DNA of 64,000 nucleotides. Source: Hydrogenobacter thermophilus TK-6. Its GTDB lineage: Bacteria > Aquificota > Aquificia > Aquificales > Aquificaceae. The first letter of the stretch is position 1, and every line of letters begins with the position of its first letter. The DNA lies in the NCBI RefSeq assembly GCF_000010785.1, contig NC_013799.1, positions 930,001 through 994,000 on the forward strand, in the 5' to 3' direction. The notes beneath the pieces are model-generated. The model ran no database searches, was not told the origin of the DNA, and saw only the letters and a program-made list of their open reading frames with translations. The position numbers were made by a program, and so were the translations under genes. This document shows positions 36,431-44,766 of the stretch, piece by piece.

Positions 36431-37133
36431 CCAGTACTTGGCTCTTGGTTTTGGAGTGCTTTTTGCCTCCTTTGCCCTTGGTTTTAAAAGCTCCATAGCA
36501 AAGAAGCTTTCTGCCATTTTCAGCGTATCCTTTTTGCTACAGGCAGTTGTAGGCTTTTTTAATCAAAAACCCATAAGCATCCTCTTGCTCTTTTACAGCT
36601 ACCTGCTCATCTCTGTAGCCTTCTTTTACGGTCTTTCTATAACCAGAACAGTAAGGGCTCTTGCCAACAAGGCTTATACAGACCAGCTCACCAAGGTAAA
36701 CAACAGGACCTTCTTAGAAGACATTTTGAAGAAAGAGCTCAGGCATTACGAAACCCTTGGTATAAACTACTGTGTAGTATTTATAGATATGTTCAACTTC
36801 AAAAAGGTTAACGACGCTTACGGTCATACGGTGGGAGACCGTGTTTTGGCTGAAGTAGGTCAGAGGCTGAGGAAAAGCGTAAGGTCTGATGACTTTGTGG
36901 TAAGGTACGGGGGTGATGAGTTTCTTGTGGTACTCAAGGATGTCAAAGAGGATAGAATAAACTCAGTCATAGAGAGGCTCAGGGAGAGCCTCAACTTTGA
37001 CGCTGAAGGCATTCAAGTAAGAGCCAACATAGGCTACGCTATCTATCCGAAGGACGGTAAAAGTTTTGAAGAGCTTGTCAAAGTATCTATCGGACGCATG
37101 TATGAGGATAAAAAGGCAATGGAAAATGAATAA
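36420..37133 (+). CDS. Membrane diguanylate cyclase (GGDEF), first of a pair
   Basis: 237 residues. About three N-terminal transmembrane helices (residues 5-75) then a GGDEF domain: 'DQLTKVNNRTFLEDIL', 'FIDMFNFKKVND', active site RYGGDEF, and an upstream RSDD matching the RxxD inhibitory site five residues before GGDEF. It should make cyclic di-GMP and be feedback-inhibited. There is no separate sensory domain beyond the helices. Confidence 0.93.
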   Translation: MTYDQYLALGFGVLFASFALGFKSSIAKKLSAIFSVSFLLQAVVGFFNQKPISILLLFYSYLLISVAFFYGLSITRTVRALANKAYTDQLTKVNNRTFLEDILKKELRHYETLGINYCVVFIDMFNFKKVNDAYGHTVGDRVLAEVGQRLRKSVRSDDFVVRYGGDEFLVVLKDVKEDRINSVIERLRESLNFDAEGIQVRANIGYAIYPKDGKSFEELVKVSIGRMYEDKKAMENE

Positions 37134-37166
37134 AATTGTTTGGAGTTCCGGGGGGATTTGCGGGAG

Positions 37167-37883
37167 ATGGAGGATTATGAAGCCTTTTATATTGTGCTAA
37201 GTTTTTTGTTGATAACTTTTGCCTTCTTTATCAGATCCATAATAAGTCTTGTTGCAGGTTTCTGCTTTATAAGTCTTGCAATGGTGCATAATGTTTATGT
37301 AAACATGTTAATATATACTGTACTTTCTTTATCCATACTGCTACAAGGATACAAGATAAAGAAGTTATCCGAAAGAAAAGCTATCCTAAAAGATCCACTT
37401 ACAGACGCCTACTCAAGGTATTTCTTTGAAGAATTTCTAAAAGAAGAAATAAAAAAAGCTGACAGATTTGGAAAGAGGTTTGCTATTCTCTTTATTGATC
37501 TAAACGATTTTAAATTGATAAATGACACATACGGACACAGTATAGGAGATCATGTATTGAAAATAATAGCTTCAAAAATTAAGGATAACCTGAGAGAGTG
37601 TGATGTAATATCACGATGGGGAGGGGATGAGTTTGCTGTAATCCTTCCAGAAACCTCCTGCAGTGAGGTACTTGAGATCATTTACAGACTGTATCACAGC
37701 ATAAGCTATAGTATAGGTAATCACAAGGTGACATTGAGCATAGGTTATGCATGCTATCCGGAGCACGGACGAAGCTTGGACGAGCTAATACAGGAAGCTG
37801 ACAAGGGCATGTATAAAGCCAAGGCTGTTTACAAAGAAATGAAAAAAAGCTCATCAAAACAGAGATACGAAGAAAAACAGTGA
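37167..37883 (+). CDS. Membrane diguanylate cyclase (GGDEF), second of a pair
   Basis: 238 residues from the ATG at 37167, which has GGGAG upstream; a TTG at 37140 is possible. Two or three N-terminal helices and a GGDEF domain with 'DPLTDAYSRYFFEEFL', 'LFIDLNDFKLINDTYGH', active site RWGGDEF and inhibitory site RECD. It has the same plan as its neighbour, so it is likely an old tandem duplicate. The 3' end converges with the TauE-type gene, overlapping by 30 bases. Confidence 0.93.
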   Translation: MEDYEAFYIVLSFLLITFAFFIRSIISLVAGFCFISLAMVHNVYVNMLIYTVLSLSILLQGYKIKKLSERKAILKDPLTDAYSRYFFEEFLKEEIKKADRFGKRFAILFIDLNDFKLINDTYGHSIGDHVLKIIASKIKDNLRECDVISRWGGDEFAVILPETSCSEVLEIIYRLYHSISYSIGNHKVTLSIGYACYPEHGRSLDELIQEADKGMYKAKAVYKEMKKSSSKQRYEEKQ

Positions 37884-38600
37884 GAGAATGAATCCCCAAA
37901 GTATTACGAAAAGCTTTATTTTTTTTCTGTCAAACATGAGGGAGAGTCTCGCACCCGCGTATCCTCCGAGGGCGAAACCCAGCATAAGGGTGGGTATATA
38001 CTCCCACACCACGTGCTTGCTAAAGGCAAAGTAGCCGGAAGCTATACCGTTTATGAGCATGCCCAGAAGATTCTTTATACCGTTGGCTATGTGTATGTCC
38101 GCTATACCTATCATGCTAAGAGATGCCAGCACTATTATGCCCATGCCCGCACCAAAGTATCCCCCGTAAACCGCGGTAAGAAACTGCACCAGAAAGACCC
38201 ATGCGGAATACTTACCCCTGAGGTTCTTTTCCGCCCAGACTACCACTTTGTCGTTTATGGCAAGCAGGAGCGTGGCAAAGAGTATGAGAAAAGGCACGAG
38301 GAATTTAAAGGTCTGGACGGGGGTGTTTACCAGCAGGTATGCTCCTGCAAACCCTCCAAGCAGGGAGGGCAGAAGCAGGGGTTTTAGATATCTTCTGCCG
38401 GCTTTTATGTGCTTTCTGAAGCCGAAAGCTCCCATTAGCGGACCTATCCAGAGGGAGACGGTGTTGGTTATGTTGGCGGAAAGGGGGTCAAGCCCAAGCC
38501 ACACCAGCGCGGGGAAGGTGATAAGCGTGCCCCCGCCCGCTATGGCGTTGGTAGCTCCAGCCAGAAAGGATGCTACAAAGGCTATGAGATGTCCGCTCAC
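37854..38600 (-). CDS. TauE/SafE-family membrane exporter
   Basis: 248 residues with seven to eight hydrophobic segments and the family repeats 'GATNAIAGGGTLITFPALVWLG' (N-half) and 'AVYGGYFGAGMGIIVLASL' (C-half). Such proteins move sulfite, sulfoacetate or other organic anions across the membrane. It is the last gene of the seven-gene oxidoreductase operon (overlapping the nitroreductase gene by 4 bases), so it may remove an anionic product of that pathway. Confidence 0.9.
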   Translation of the reverse strand: MSGHLIAFVASFLAGATNAIAGGGTLITFPALVWLGLDPLSANITNTVSLWIGPLMGAFGFRKHIKAGRRYLKPLLLPSLLGGFAGAYLLVNTPVQTFKFLVPFLILFATLLLAINDKVVVWAEKNLRGKYSAWVFLVQFLTAVYGGYFGAGMGIIVLASLSMIGIADIHIANGIKNLLGMLINGIASGYFAFSKHVVWEYIPTLMLGFALGGYAGARLSLMFDRKKIKLFVILWGFILSLFFFVSLF

Positions 38601-39217
38601 ACTATCTTACCAAACTCCTCAAACTTGAACCTGTAAGCTCTTGGAAATAGCTTCTTCTCCGGATGCTTGTAGCCTATGGCAAGCACCATTATAACTATCT
38701 TGTCTTTGTCTATTGAGAGAAACTCCTTTAGTGCCTCCTCGTCAAAGCCCTCCATGGGATGGGTTTCAAGTCCGTAGGCTCTTGCGGCTATCATCACCGT
38801 CATGCCAAAGAAGGCGCAGTCCCTTATGGCTTTCCTCTTTGCCTTTTCCTTATCCTTCCAGCCTTCCAGTATTTTCTCCCTTAGCATGTCTCTGTTTTCT
38901 GCAGGCACATATCCCAGGTCTATCCAGCTGTCTAATACTTTATCCACATGCTCAAACCCCGCTTTTGTGTTGGCTATGAAAACTATGTTGGCGGAGGCAT
39001 CCTCCACCTTCTGCTGTCCATAGCATATCTCTTTGAGCCTTCTTTTCTTTTCTTTGTCCTTAACAACTATCACCTCCCACGGCTGGATGTTGTAGCCGGA
39101 GGGTGCGGTGGCGGACACCTCAAGTATTTCCTTTATCACCTCTTCCGGCACTTCTTTTGTAGGGTCAAAGAAGGTTATGGACCTCCTTTCGGTTATCAGG
39201 TTAAGACATTCCTTCAT
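38597..39217 (-). CDS. Nitroreductase-family flavoprotein
   Basis: 206 residues with the FMN-binding opening 'ERRSITFFDPTKEVPEEVI', 'TAPSGYNIQPWEVIVV', 'AFFGMTVMIAARAYGLETHPMEG' and 'AIGYKHPEKK'. The family reduces nitro compounds, quinones or enones with NAD(P)H. It overlaps the thioesterase gene by 17 bases; the co-operonic ene-reductase and aldo/keto reductase suggest shared substrates such as electrophilic carbonyls. Confidence 0.93.
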   Translation of the reverse strand: MKECLNLITERRSITFFDPTKEVPEEVIKEILEVSATAPSGYNIQPWEVIVVKDKEKKRRLKEICYGQQKVEDASANIVFIANTKAGFEHVDKVLDSWIDLGYVPAENRDMLREKILEGWKDKEKAKRKAIRDCAFFGMTVMIAARAYGLETHPMEGFDEEALKEFLSIDKDKIVIMVLAIGYKHPEKKLFPRAYRFKFEEFGKIV

Positions 39218-39602
39218 GACTAACCTCCTTTTCTAAGATAGCATATGTGCCTGTGGCATAAGCCACAAGCTCGTCCTGCATGTAGACCTCTACTACCGCA
39301 AAGGCTACTCTTTTACCTATCTTTATAACCTTTCCTACAGCTTTCAACTTGCCCATCTTTGCAGGCTTTAGGTAATTTATCTTTATCTCAATAGTCACTG
39401 AGGTTTTACTCTCAGAAAGATTTGCTATTACTGCATACCAGCCGGTATTGTCAGCAAGGCTTGATATAACACCACCGTGCACATAACCAAGGTGCTGAAG
39501 ATGATATTCCTGCACATCTATGCTCAAGATTGCTCTATCTTTGCTTAGCTCCTCAACTACAGCACCTATGTGCTCCAAAAAGGGAAGTTTTAGGTCTCTC
39601 AT
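39201..39602 (-). CDS. PaaI-type hotdog thioesterase
   Basis: 133 residues from the ATG at 39602. 'HLQHLGYVHGGVISSLADNTGWYAV' carries the HGG and Asp of the PaaI/YdiI hotdog family, with 'LKPAKMGKLKAVGKVIKIGKRVAF' after it. It should hydrolyse an acyl- or aryl-CoA. It lies two bases after the aldo/keto reductase stop, inside the oxidoreductase operon, so a CoA-linked intermediate is likely in this pathway. Confidence 0.88.
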   Translation of the reverse strand: MRDLKLPFLEHIGAVVEELSKDRAILSIDVQEYHLQHLGYVHGGVISSLADNTGWYAVIANLSESKTSVTIEIKINYLKPAKMGKLKAVGKVIKIGKRVAFAVVEVYMQDELVAYATGTYAILEKEVSHEGMS

Positions 39603-39604
39603 GT

Positions 39605-40600
39605 TCAACAATGTATAGGCGGTGCCATAAACTCCGGTCCCATAGGGTCCTTCACATGCCTTTCTATGATGCGATCTATCTCCTGCATGTCCTCTTGGCT
39701 TATTTTCCATCCGAAGACTTCTGGCAGGTCCTGAAGGTGCTCCGGCTTTCTCACTCCCCAGAGGGCTACCCCCAGAGGGCTTTTTTCAAGTAGCCACCTT
39801 ACTGCCAGATGTATGACCCTCTTTCCGTACCTTTCCTGTGCGAACCTGTTTAGCTCCTCCACCGCTCTTAGATACTGGGAAAAGCGTGGCTCCTGAAACT
39901 TGGGGTCTATCTGTCTGAGGTCATCCCCAGAAAACTTGCTGTCTTTGTTTATCTTTCCGCTGAGGAGTCCCCTGCATATGGCACCGTAGAAGAGCATGAG
40001 TATTTGTTTCTCCTCGCAGTAGGGTAACACATCCTTTTCTATATCTCTCTCAAAGAGGTTGTAGGGGGGCTGGCACACATGCAGGGGTGCTACGCTTCTG
40101 AAGGTCTCCATCTGCTGTGGTGAGTAGTTGCTAACTCCTATAGCTCTTATCTTTCCCTGTCTGTATAGCTCGTGCATAGCTTGGGCGGTTTCCTCTATGG
40201 GTACCTTGGGGTCTGGCCAGTGTACCTGGTATATGTCTATGTAGTCCCTTCCGAGCCTTCTCAGTGAGTCCTCTACCTCCTTCATTATCCTCTCCTTTGA
40301 GGAGTTCCTGCAGACTTTGCCCTCGGGCGTCCACTCGAGCCCTACCTTCGTGGCTATAACTATCCTGTCCTTTTCCCCGTATTCCTTCAGAGCCCTTCCC
40401 ACTATGCTTTCCGAAAGTCCAAAGCCGTAAACGGGTGCCGTGTCCACCAGATTTAGCCCCATGTCAAAGGCTTTCAGAAGTGCCTTTACCGCCAGCTCTT
40501 GGTGCGTCCCTCCCCACATCCAGCCTCCTATAGCCCAGGTGCCTACGCCTACTCTGGAGACCTGTATGTCCGTACCCGGCACTTTCACATACTCCACCAT
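39605..40600 (-). CDS. Aldo/keto reductase
   Basis: 331 residues, a TIM-barrel AKR with 'GLNLVDTAPVYGFGLSESIVGRAL' (catalytic Asp and Tyr), 'IATKVGLEW' (Lys), 'YQVHWPDP' (His), 'AIGVSNYS' and the NADP-binding 'ALWGVRKPEHLQD'. It reduces aldehydes or ketones. It follows the molybdopterin subunit gene with a two-base gap. Confidence 0.95.
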   Translation of the reverse strand: MVEYVKVPGTDIQVSRVGVGTWAIGGWMWGGTHQELAVKALLKAFDMGLNLVDTAPVYGFGLSESIVGRALKEYGEKDRIVIATKVGLEWTPEGKVCRNSSKERIMKEVEDSLRRLGRDYIDIYQVHWPDPKVPIEETAQAMHELYRQGKIRAIGVSNYSPQQMETFRSVAPLHVCQPPYNLFERDIEKDVLPYCEEKQILMLFYGAICRGLLSGKINKDSKFSGDDLRQIDPKFQEPRFSQYLRAVEELNRFAQERYGKRVIHLAVRWLLEKSPLGVALWGVRKPEHLQDLPEVFGWKISQEDMQEIDRIIERHVKDPMGPEFMAPPIHC

Positions 40601-40602
40601 CT

Positions 40603-42726
40603 TTATGCCTCCTTAAGAAGCGTTTTTATGTAATCGGGTGTCATGGGTAGGCTGTTTACTTCAATGCCGTATCCCCACAGGAGCGCGTTGGCAACCGCTG
40701 GAGCTATTGGTGGGAGTCCAGGCTCTCCAACACCACCCATGGGTCCCTCCCCTCTTACTATGTGCACCTCTATCTGAGGAGCTTCAGCCATAGTAAGGAG
40801 TGAGTAAGTGTCAAAGTTGGTGCTGGCAGGACCGTTCTTTGAAAACCTCACCTTTTCTTTGAGCGCGGCGCTCAGTCCCATGTTTATGGCACTCTCCATC
40901 TGAGAGACCACCAGGTCTGGATGCACCACCATAGGTCCCAGGTCTATGGCGCACACCACCCTGTGGACTCTTACCTGTCCGCTCTTTCTGTCCAGAGACA
41001 CCTCCGCCACCTCTGCTACATGGCTTCCAAAGGAAAAGTGGTAGGCTATGCCCATAGCCTCCCCGTATCTTGGCTTTTTGCCCCATCCTGCCTTTTCTAC
41101 AGCAACTTCTATAACCTTTTGTGCCCTCTCGTGGTTTTTGAGAAGCTCAAGCCTCAAATCTACAGGATCCCTTTTGCCCATCTTGGCAAGTCTATCAATG
41201 AAAGTTTCAAGAGTGAAGGCATTGTGAGAACTTCCTACTGACCTCCAGAACCACACGGGAATGGGAAGGTCCACCTTGACAAACTCCACATGCAGGTCAG
41301 GTACCTCGTAAAACATGTTCTCTATGCCTTCCACCGCAGCCCTGTCAATTCTGGAGGGTCTTCCTGCCCACTCAAAGACCGCAGGCACCGCTATCTTGTG
41401 ATAAAGAGCTATTACCTTGCCCTTTTCGTCAATGGCACCTTTGAGCCAGGTGGCGTTCATAGGTCTGTACCAGCCAGACTTTACATCGTCCTCTCTGGTG
41501 TAGATGAGCTTCACGGGTCTTTTGACTTTCTTTGATATTTCTATTGCCTCCCTCACAAACTCCACATTTGATTTTCTGCCAAACCCTCCTCCAAGATAAG
41601 TGGTGTGTATTTCTATTTTATCCTCGGGCAAACCCGTAATCTCCTTTGCCACCTTGAGAGCCCAGGTCTGCGCCTGAAGGGGTGCGTAGACTACGCATCT
41701 GTCCTCTCTCACATCTGCCACGCAAGCCATAGGCTCCATTGTGGCATGATAAAGGTAAGGAAGTAGGTATACAGCTTCCACCTTTTTTGGGGAGGCTTCT
41801 ATCTTTTTGAGGGCATTCCCATCGCTCCTTGCCACCAGACCTTTTCTTTTTAGCATGTCAAGGTAGTAGCGCTCCAGCTTCTCATCGTCAAAGCCTTCCA
41901 GCGGACTTTTGCTCCATTCTACTCGGAGTTTTTCCCTGCCTTTAAGGGCGGACTCAAAACTACTGGCGCATACGGCCACTCCCGTGGATATGGGGAATGT
42001 GTCAATGACTCCTTTCACCCTTCTAGTCTGGTTTGCGTCGTAGGACATCACCTTAGAGCCAAAGTATGGGGGTCTTTCTACCAGCGCGTAGATCATGTCT
42101 TTGACTCTCACATCTATGCCAAAGACAGCCTTTCCGTCTATCTTCTCCGGCACGTCTATTCTGGACACATTTTTGCCTATGTATATAAACTCGGATGGGT
42201 CTTTGAGCTTTGGGTTTTCTGGCAGAGGCAGTTTAATAGCCTTTTCCCAAAGCTCTCCGTAGCTTGCCTTTCTCTTGCCGTCCGTTATGTAGCCCATGCG
42301 AGCAGAGAGCTTTTTCTTTGACACTTTCCACTCCTGAGAGGCGCTTGTGAGAAGCATCTCCCTCATGGATGCACCCAAGAGCCTCAAAAACTCATACATG
42401 TTCCTTACGCTGGTGCTACCTCCCGTGAGCTGCGCCCCCATCTTTCTGTCTATGTAAACGCTCCCTGCGGGAGCTGGCTTTACCCTGACTCTTTCCCAAG
42501 GAAAGTTCAGCTCATCCGCCACTATCATGGCAAGACCTGTATAAACTCCCTGACCCATCTCCGACTTGTTAACCAGCAGCATCAGGTAGTTGTCCCTGCT
42601 GATGCTTGCCCAGAGAGCGGGTTTTAGGCTTGTCTCCTGAGCTTTGAGTATCTTTACGCCATCTGGCAGTAAAAAAACGCCTATGCTTAAAGCTCCAGCC
42701 TTTAACAACTCTCTTCTTGTGATCAT
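40603..42726 (-). CDS. Molybdopterin-binding aldehyde/isoquinoline oxidoreductase large subunit (IorB/xanthine dehydrogenase family)
   Basis: 707 residues starting with a twin-arginine signal (TRRELLKAG ... VKILKAQ), so it is exported folded. Molybdenum-cofactor motifs of the IorB branch are visible: 'MGQGVYTGLAMIVADELNFPWERVRV', 'GGSTSVRNMYEFLR', 'TYLGGGFGRKSNVEFV' and the catalytic Glu in 'GVGEPGLPPIAPAVANAL'. It oxidises aldehydes or N-heterocycles in the periplasm with the co-encoded 2Fe-2S subunit (4-base overlap). No FAD subunit is present, as in the IorAB type. The substrate is not predictable. Confidence 0.9.
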   Translation of the reverse strand: MITRRELLKAGALSIGVFLLPDGVKILKAQETSLKPALWASISRDNYLMLLVNKSEMGQGVYTGLAMIVADELNFPWERVRVKPAPAGSVYIDRKMGAQLTGGSTSVRNMYEFLRLLGASMREMLLTSASQEWKVSKKKLSARMGYITDGKRKASYGELWEKAIKLPLPENPKLKDPSEFIYIGKNVSRIDVPEKIDGKAVFGIDVRVKDMIYALVERPPYFGSKVMSYDANQTRRVKGVIDTFPISTGVAVCASSFESALKGREKLRVEWSKSPLEGFDDEKLERYYLDMLKRKGLVARSDGNALKKIEASPKKVEAVYLLPYLYHATMEPMACVADVREDRCVVYAPLQAQTWALKVAKEITGLPEDKIEIHTTYLGGGFGRKSNVEFVREAIEISKKVKRPVKLIYTREDDVKSGWYRPMNATWLKGAIDEKGKVIALYHKIAVPAVFEWAGRPSRIDRAAVEGIENMFYEVPDLHVEFVKVDLPIPVWFWRSVGSSHNAFTLETFIDRLAKMGKRDPVDLRLELLKNHERAQKVIEVAVEKAGWGKKPRYGEAMGIAYHFSFGSHVAEVAEVSLDRKSGQVRVHRVVCAIDLGPMVVHPDLVVSQMESAINMGLSAALKEKVRFSKNGPASTNFDTYSLLTMAEAPQIEVHIVRGEGPMGGVGEPGLPPIAPAVANALLWGYGIEVNSLPMTPDYIKTLLKEA

Positions 42727-43181
42727 GACGCCACCCCCATGAGTTTTTGAGCTCTTTGCACTGCTTTAAGTATCCTTCCGTAAGTTCCGCACCTGCAAAG
42801 GTGAGAAGACATAACGGAAACTATCTCCTCTTTGCTGGCTTTGGGATTCCTTTTGAGAAGTGCATAAGCCTCCACTATCTGTCCCGGTTGACAATAACCG
42901 CACTGGGGAACTTGAAGCTCTCTCCAAGCCACTTTAACAGGATGGTTGGAAGGTATGCCTTCTATGGTGGTTATTCTCTTTTTCTGAAGGGATTTTACCG
43001 GTGTTATGCAAGACCTTGTGGGACTGTCTTCTACCAGCACAGTGCACGCACCGCATATGCCCTTTCCACAACCGAACTTAGTGCCAGTGAGCCCCAGATG
43101 TTCTCTTATGACCCAGAGAAGAGGAGTTTCCTCCTCCACATTAACCCTATAAGCCTTTCCGTTGATATAAAGCTCCACCAT
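42723..43181 (-). CDS. 2Fe-2S subunit of the molybdopterin oxidoreductase (IorA-like)
   Basis: 152 residues from the ATG at 43181 (AGGAGG upstream; a longer frame to 43370 lies inside the ene-reductase gene). Two iron-sulfur sites: plant-type 'FGCGKGICGACTVL' with a later Cys (SCIT), and 'QCGYCQPGQIVEA ... HLCRCGTYGRI'. It passes electrons from the molybdenum centre outward. It has no signal of its own and probably rides out with the Tat-bearing large subunit. Confidence 0.95.
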   Translation of the reverse strand: MVELYINGKAYRVNVEEETPLLWVIREHLGLTGTKFGCGKGICGACTVLVEDSPTRSCITPVKSLQKKRITTIEGIPSNHPVKVAWRELQVPQCGYCQPGQIVEAYALLKRNPKASKEEIVSVMSSHLCRCGTYGRILKAVQRAQKLMGVAS

Positions 43182-43192
43182 AGCTAAACCTC

Positions 43193-44248
43193 CTATAACC
43201 ACGCTCTTATGTACTGCCTTGGCACTTCTGGTTTTAGCCAGTGGGTCTTTGCCCACCTCATGGGAAGGTATGGGTCTCTCAGAAACTCCCTTGCCATCGC
43301 CACCAGATCCGCCCTTGAATTCATCACTATCTCCTGAGCCTGCTCGTAAGTGGTTATGAGTCCTACGCACATGGTCATGATGCCTACCTCTTTTTTTATC
43401 CTCTCCGCGTAAGGCACCTGAAAGCCCGGGTAAGCGTTAACTTTTTCATCTTCCACAATACCACCAGAAGAGCAGTCTATGACATCACAGCCCTCATCTT
43501 TGAGTCTCTTTGCCAAGTGGATACTATCTTCCAGTGTCCATCCTCCCTCTATATGGTCAACGCAGGAGATTCTCACAAAAAGAGGCATGCTGTCGGGAAT
43601 GACTTTTCTTACCCTCCTTACCACATCTACGAGGAACCTCTCCCTGTTTTCTATGCTACCACCGTACTGGTCGGTTCTTTTGTTGGATATGGGAGAGAGA
43701 AACTCGTGAATGAGGTATCCGTGCGCAGCGTGGACTTCTATAACATCAAAGCCTGCCTCAACGGCTCTTTTTGCCGCATCCTCAAAAGCCTTCTGAACGC
43801 TCTGCATATCTTCCTCAGTCATTTCCTTGGGTGTATGCCAGTCCGCACCGTAAGGTACCGCGCTGGGTGCTATGGCGTGCTTTGAGCCTTTTATCTTCAT
43901 ACCATCTCGTTCCCAGGGTGGGTAATCCTCCGCCTTCCTACCTGCGTGAGCCAGCTGTATGCCCATCTTGGCACCAAAAGAGTGGCAAAAGTCCACAACC
44001 CTTCTGAGAGCATCTATATGCTCGTCCTTCCATATACCTAGGTCAACCGGAGATATTCTTCCTCTTGGCTCAACTGCAGTAGCCTCTGTGAATATGAGCC
44101 CTGCACCACCTACCGCCCTTGAGCCCAGATGCACCAGATGCCAGTCGTTGGCAAAGCCATCTTCCGAGGAATACATGCACATGGGTGAAACCACTATACG
44201 GTTCTTTATGGTGAGCCCGCGGATGGTTATGGGAGAGAAAAGACCCAT
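43193..44248 (-). CDS. Old-yellow-enzyme ene-reductase (YqjM-like)
   Basis: 351 residues; FMN-binding TIM barrel with 'VVSPMCMYSSEDGFANDWHLVHLGSRA' (the Cys of thermophilic-like OYEs), 'IQLAHAGRKA', catalytic 'VIEVHAAHGYLIHEFLSPISNKR' and 'DYG...GSIENR'-type segment. It reduces activated C=C bonds such as quinones and enals with NAD(P)H. It is the first gene of a seven-gene operon and is divergent from the HxlR regulator, with about 100 bases between them. Confidence 0.95.
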   Translation of the reverse strand: MGLFSPITIRGLTIKNRIVVSPMCMYSSEDGFANDWHLVHLGSRAVGGAGLIFTEATAVEPRGRISPVDLGIWKDEHIDALRRVVDFCHSFGAKMGIQLAHAGRKAEDYPPWERDGMKIKGSKHAIAPSAVPYGADWHTPKEMTEEDMQSVQKAFEDAAKRAVEAGFDVIEVHAAHGYLIHEFLSPISNKRTDQYGGSIENRERFLVDVVRRVRKVIPDSMPLFVRISCVDHIEGGWTLEDSIHLAKRLKDEGCDVIDCSSGGIVEDEKVNAYPGFQVPYAERIKKEVGIMTMCVGLITTYEQAQEIVMNSRADLVAMAREFLRDPYLPMRWAKTHWLKPEVPRQYIRAWL

Positions 44249-44292
44249 CTTTTACCTCCTTGCTTGAGGCTATTTTACCACTTGATGATCTT

Positions 44293-44327
44293 TTGTCAAG
44301 TACTTACAGTTTTGTGATATACTTACA
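44293..44327. promoter_or_regulatory. Candidate HxlR operator and promoter between the ene-reductase and regulator genes
   Basis: TACTTACA occurs twice as a direct repeat (44301-44308 and 44320-44327), 19 bases apart, close to two helical turns. The second copy overlaps a likely -10 region (GATATACT) that pairs with TTGTCA at 44293-44298. A regulator bound here would control both divergent genes. Binding is inferred. Confidence 0.45.
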
Positions 44328-44352
44328 AAAAGGGAACTATAGGAGGTGCACT

Positions 44353-44766
44353 ATGAGTAAGTGCCCCATTGAAGTAACGCTCAGCGTTATAGGTGGCAAG
44401 TGGAAATTTCTCATCATCAAGGAACTTATGGATGGTCCTAAAAGATTTTCTCAGCTCATGAGGTCTATAAAGGGTATAACTCAGAGGATGCTCACCAAAC
44501 AGCTCAGAGAGCTTGAAAGGGATGGGATAATAGAGAGGATACTTTACCCTCAGATACCACCAAAGGTGGAGTATACGCTTACACCAGTAGGTAGGGAACT
44601 CAGAACAGTGCTACTTTCCCTGCATCGGTGGGGCAGCTTGTATATGGAAAAAAACACCAAAAAGGTAAATCCCAGTTGCGAGACGAGATTGTTGTATAAT
44701 GGAGATGAGGAGGTAAGGAATGAAGATACTGCTATCGGAGGAGGAGATACCAAAAAGCTGGTTTAA
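44353..44766 (+). CDS. HxlR-family transcriptional regulator
   Basis: 137 residues from the ATG at 44353, with AGGAGG upstream. HxlR winged helix: '[35 protein letters not shown]', '[21 protein letters not shown]', '[12 protein letters not shown]'. Cys4 sits where the redox-sensing Cys of YodB/HypR-type regulators lies; those sense quinones and other electrophiles, which fits the divergent oxidoreductase operon. The last ~25 residues run beyond the usual domain and overlap trpB2 by 47 bases. Confidence 0.9.
   Translation: MSKCPIEVTLSVIGGKWKFLIIKELMDGPKRFSQLMRSIKGITQRMLTKQLRELERDGIIERILYPQIPPKVEYTLTPVGRELRTVLLSLHRWGSLYMEKNTKKVNPSCETRLLYNGDEEVRNEDTAIGGGDTKKLV

Noticed and set aside
42723-43370. 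Longer start of the 2Fe-2S subunit at 43370
   Set aside because: The extra 63 residues are a frame-shifted reading of the ene-reductase gene; AGGAGG precedes the ATG at 43181.
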